A stretch of 8,275 bases of DNA from Sphingobacteriales bacterium (GTDB lineage Bacteria > Bacteroidota > Bacteroidia > Chitinophagales > Chitinophagaceae). The stretch spans positions 1-8,275 of the forward strand of contig CANJEF010000043.1 in NCBI GenBank assembly GCA_947472965.1. The letters run 5' to 3'. This document shows positions 7,080 to 8,275 of the stretch, piece by piece; the stretch's first letter is position 1, and each line of letters begins with the position of its first letter. Position numbers and translations under genes: made by a program. The notes below the pieces were generated by a model that did not search any database, was not told the origin of the DNA, and was given only the letters and a program-made list of their open reading frames with translations.

Positions 7080-7155
7080 TTGTTGTGAATACAGTCGTTG
7101 TTGCTGTTGTTAACAGCAATGTAGTAGGACAAATATGAAAAGTAACAACTGTCAT
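7069..7155 (-). CDS. thrL: Threonine-rich leader peptide of the thr operon (attenuator)
   Basis: A 28-codon ORF beginning MTVVTFHICPTT and ending VFTTTTR, in which 13 residues are threonine: positions 2, 5, 11-12, 16-17, 19-21 and 24-27. It is followed by TAA and ends 84 bp before thrA. It resembles enterobacterial ThrL in role, not in sequence. It has only one isoleucine, so threonyl-tRNA would be the main signal. The ribosome should stall on the Thr codons when charged tRNA-Thr is scarce and change the folding of the downstream RNA. The Thr codons are mainly ACA, with ACT, ACG and ACC. No Shine-Dalgarno is seen; the ATG follows CACCTAAA, about 15 bases after a good -7 box. The composition and position just ahead of thrABC make a chance ORF unlikely. 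Confidence 0.88.
   Translation of the reverse strand: MTVVTFHICPTTLLLTTATTTVFTTTTR
7101..7119 (-). promoter_or_regulatory. Hairpin within the thr leader coding region
   Basis: Perfect 8-bp inverted repeat TTGCTGTT/AACAGCAA with a 3-base loop, inside leader codons 13-18. It would act as a pause or competing hairpin (the 1:2 structure of classical attenuators). The downstream AACAAC repeats within the Thr codons can alternatively pair with GTTGTT at leader codons 3-4, so mutually exclusive folds are available. Confidence 0.55.
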
Positions 7156-7169
7156 TTTAGGTGATGAAG

Positions 7170-7198
7170 CAAATATAAATACAAAGTTTCAATTCAGA
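7170..7198 (-). promoter_or_regulatory. Bacteroidota-type promoter of the thr leader operon
   Basis: On the minus strand TATATTTG (7177-7170) is an exact match to the Bacteroidota -7 consensus TAnnTTTG. A TCTG at 7198-7195, 17 bases upstream, is a one-mismatch -33 box. A run of ten A residues (minus strand) at 7208-7199 lies just above it. Transcription would start near 7163-7165, leaving only about 8-10 bases before the leader ATG at 7155, a usual arrangement for attenuator leaders translated from near the 5' end. Confidence 0.6.
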
Positions 7199-7253
7199 TT
7201 TTTTTTTTAATTTTATGGTATTGCCTGCCTTTCATTCCCCTTAAAAAAATACA

Positions 7254-8275
7254 ATGCAGCAGTCATTTTCCTTAGAAATGAAGAACTTCAACAACGAGGT
7301 TGGCATCAAGTACCAACTCTATAACAGCCTGTTCACCTCACTGCCTTTTCATAAGATAGAAAAAACAGGAATTTTGCTATCCCTTCTACAGTCAAATTGT
7401 GAGGATGGGTTTAAGAGAAATCAGAGTCCACTTGAAATCATCAAAGATTTTTTTTCCCGTCATACTACGTATACCAATGAGCAGCAGCAAATGGATCTGC
7501 TTTTTAGATTTGTCCAATACATTGAACGTCAAGTGGTTTTGTTTGATGCACTTGAAGACGCGGCATTTCCTAAATTGAACGATATCAATGGGGTTGGAAC
7601 GCTTAAGCAGCTTGAATCTGATGTAAAAAAGCAAGGATTTGAAAATCAACTGCAACAAAAAATCAAGGACTTTGCTGTCAGGTTGGTACTGACGGCTCAC
7701 CCAACTCAATTTTATCCAGGGTCTGTTCTTGGTATCATCAACGACCTTTCCAAGGCAATTGCTGAAAACAATCTCAATCACATCAATACCTATCTTCAGC
7801 AATTGGGCAAAACACCATTTTTCAAAAAACAAAAACCCTCTCCTTACGACGAGGCAGTTAGCTTAATATGGTATCTTGAAAATGTATTTTATCCAGCAAG
7901 TGGCCGAATTGTCAAATCCCTTCGGAATCAATATGATGAGTTGTTTGATCAAGCCAATCCAATCATAAGTATGGGTTTTTGGCCTGGCGGTGATCGCGAT
8001 GGCAATCCATTTGTAACAACCGAGATCACAAAAAAGGTAGCAGATGCATTAAGGGGAAGCATCATCAAATGCTATTATCTCGATGTTCGCAAGTTGAGGC
8101 GGAGACTGACTTTTGAAGGCGTAGAGAGTAAACTCCAGCTGCTTGAGAAAAAATTATATAACAATATTTTCATTCCCGATCACAAAGCCGATCTGTCAAA
8201 ATCTGAGATACTGGACATCCTCAATCAAATACGTGAAACAATCATATTCAACCACAATGGGTTGTTTCTAGATCA
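7254..8275 (+). CDS. ppc: Phosphoenolpyruvate carboxylase, N-terminal part (cut by window edge)
   Basis: The first 340 codons are present and the frame is open to the end of the window; full-length enzymes are usually about 850-950 residues. The enzyme carboxylates PEP with bicarbonate to oxaloacetate, an anaplerotic reaction in the cytosol. Catalytic His149 sits in VLTAHPTQFYPG (145-156), matching the active-site TAHPT of the family. The glycine-rich motif GFWPGGDRDGNPFVT (241-255) is also present. AHPTQFYPG, in place of the enterobacterial AHPTE, is a lineage difference. The ATG at 7254 is the first after an in-frame TAA at 7242 and follows an A-rich stretch (TTAAAAAAATACA). The gene is divergent from the thr leader operon, with 98 bp between the two ATG codons. 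Its oxaloacetate product feeds aspartate and so the threonine pathway. The C-terminal catalytic loops cannot be checked here. Confidence 0.95.
   Translation, partial: MQQSFSLEMKNFNNEVGIKYQLYNSLFTSLPFHKIEKTGILLSLLQSNCEDGFKRNQSPLEIIKDFFSRHTTYTNEQQQMDLLFRFVQYIERQVVLFDALEDAAFPKLNDINGVGTLKQLESDVKKQGFENQLQQKIKDFAVRLVLTAHPTQFYPGSVLGIINDLSKAIAENNLNHINTYLQQLGKTPFFKKQKPSPYDEAVSLIWYLENVFYPASGRIVKSLRNQYDELFDQANPIISMGFWPGGDRDGNPFVTTEITKKVADALRGSIIKCYYLDVRKLRRRLTFEGVESKLQLLEKKLYNNIFIPDHKADLSKSEILDILNQIRETIIFNHNGLFLD

Noticed and set aside
7199..7208. Run of ten T residues as a terminator
   Set aside because: No GC-rich stem precedes it on the plus strand, and no gene ends there; it lies between two divergent promoters and is better read as an A/T tract near the thr promoter.
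7392..7832. 146-codon open frame antisense to ppc
   Set aside because: It lies wholly opposite a clear PEP carboxylase reading frame and its predicted protein shows no recognisable motif; it is a shadow.

Overview
The window looks like a piece of a marine-type Bacteroidota chromosome. The evidence is an AT-rich sequence, start codons preceded by A-rich stretches instead of strong Shine-Dalgarno sequences, a Bacteroidota-style -7 promoter box (TAnnTTTG) before the threonine operon, and a proton-pumping proteorhodopsin paired with a Brp/Blh-type carotene dioxygenase. Genus and order cannot be fixed from the sequence alone. No mobile element, CRISPR array, tRNA or rRNA was seen.

Layout. Everything from 7155 down to 1 is on the minus strand; only the gene at the right edge is on the plus strand. 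Reading along the minus strand there are: a Thr-rich leader ORF (7155-7069); thrA (6984-4546, aspartokinase/homoserine dehydrogenase fusion); thrB (4536-3613, homoserine kinase); thrC (3605-2307, threonine synthase); a 213-bp AT-rich spacer; a proteorhodopsin gene (2093-1359); a strong hairpin terminator (1338-1306); blh (1285-314, beta-carotene to retinal); and the start of a GNAT acetyltransferase gene that leaves the window at base 1. Divergent from the thr leader, ppc (PEP carboxylase) starts at 7254 on the plus strand and leaves the window at 8275.

How the parts work together. Blh cleaves beta-carotene to retinal, the chromophore bound by K228 of the rhodopsin, which should then pump protons outward in light. 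PEP carboxylase makes oxaloacetate, which transamination turns into aspartate, the precursor of the threonine pathway encoded by thrABC. The thr genes are separated by only 7-9 bp and appear to be governed by a 28-codon leader in which 13 codons encode threonine, a classic attenuation sign.

Points worth a second look: (1) the thr leader, which has hairpins but no obvious U-tract terminator; (2) an N-terminal aspartokinase domain in ThrA that has lost several canonical catalytic motifs while its ACT and homoserine dehydrogenase parts look intact; (3) a glycine in rhodopsin helix E at the carotenoid-antenna fenestration position; (4) a terminator between rhodopsin and blh that leaves no room for a new promoter; (5) a serine where Blh proteins are expected to carry a fourth metal-ligand histidine.
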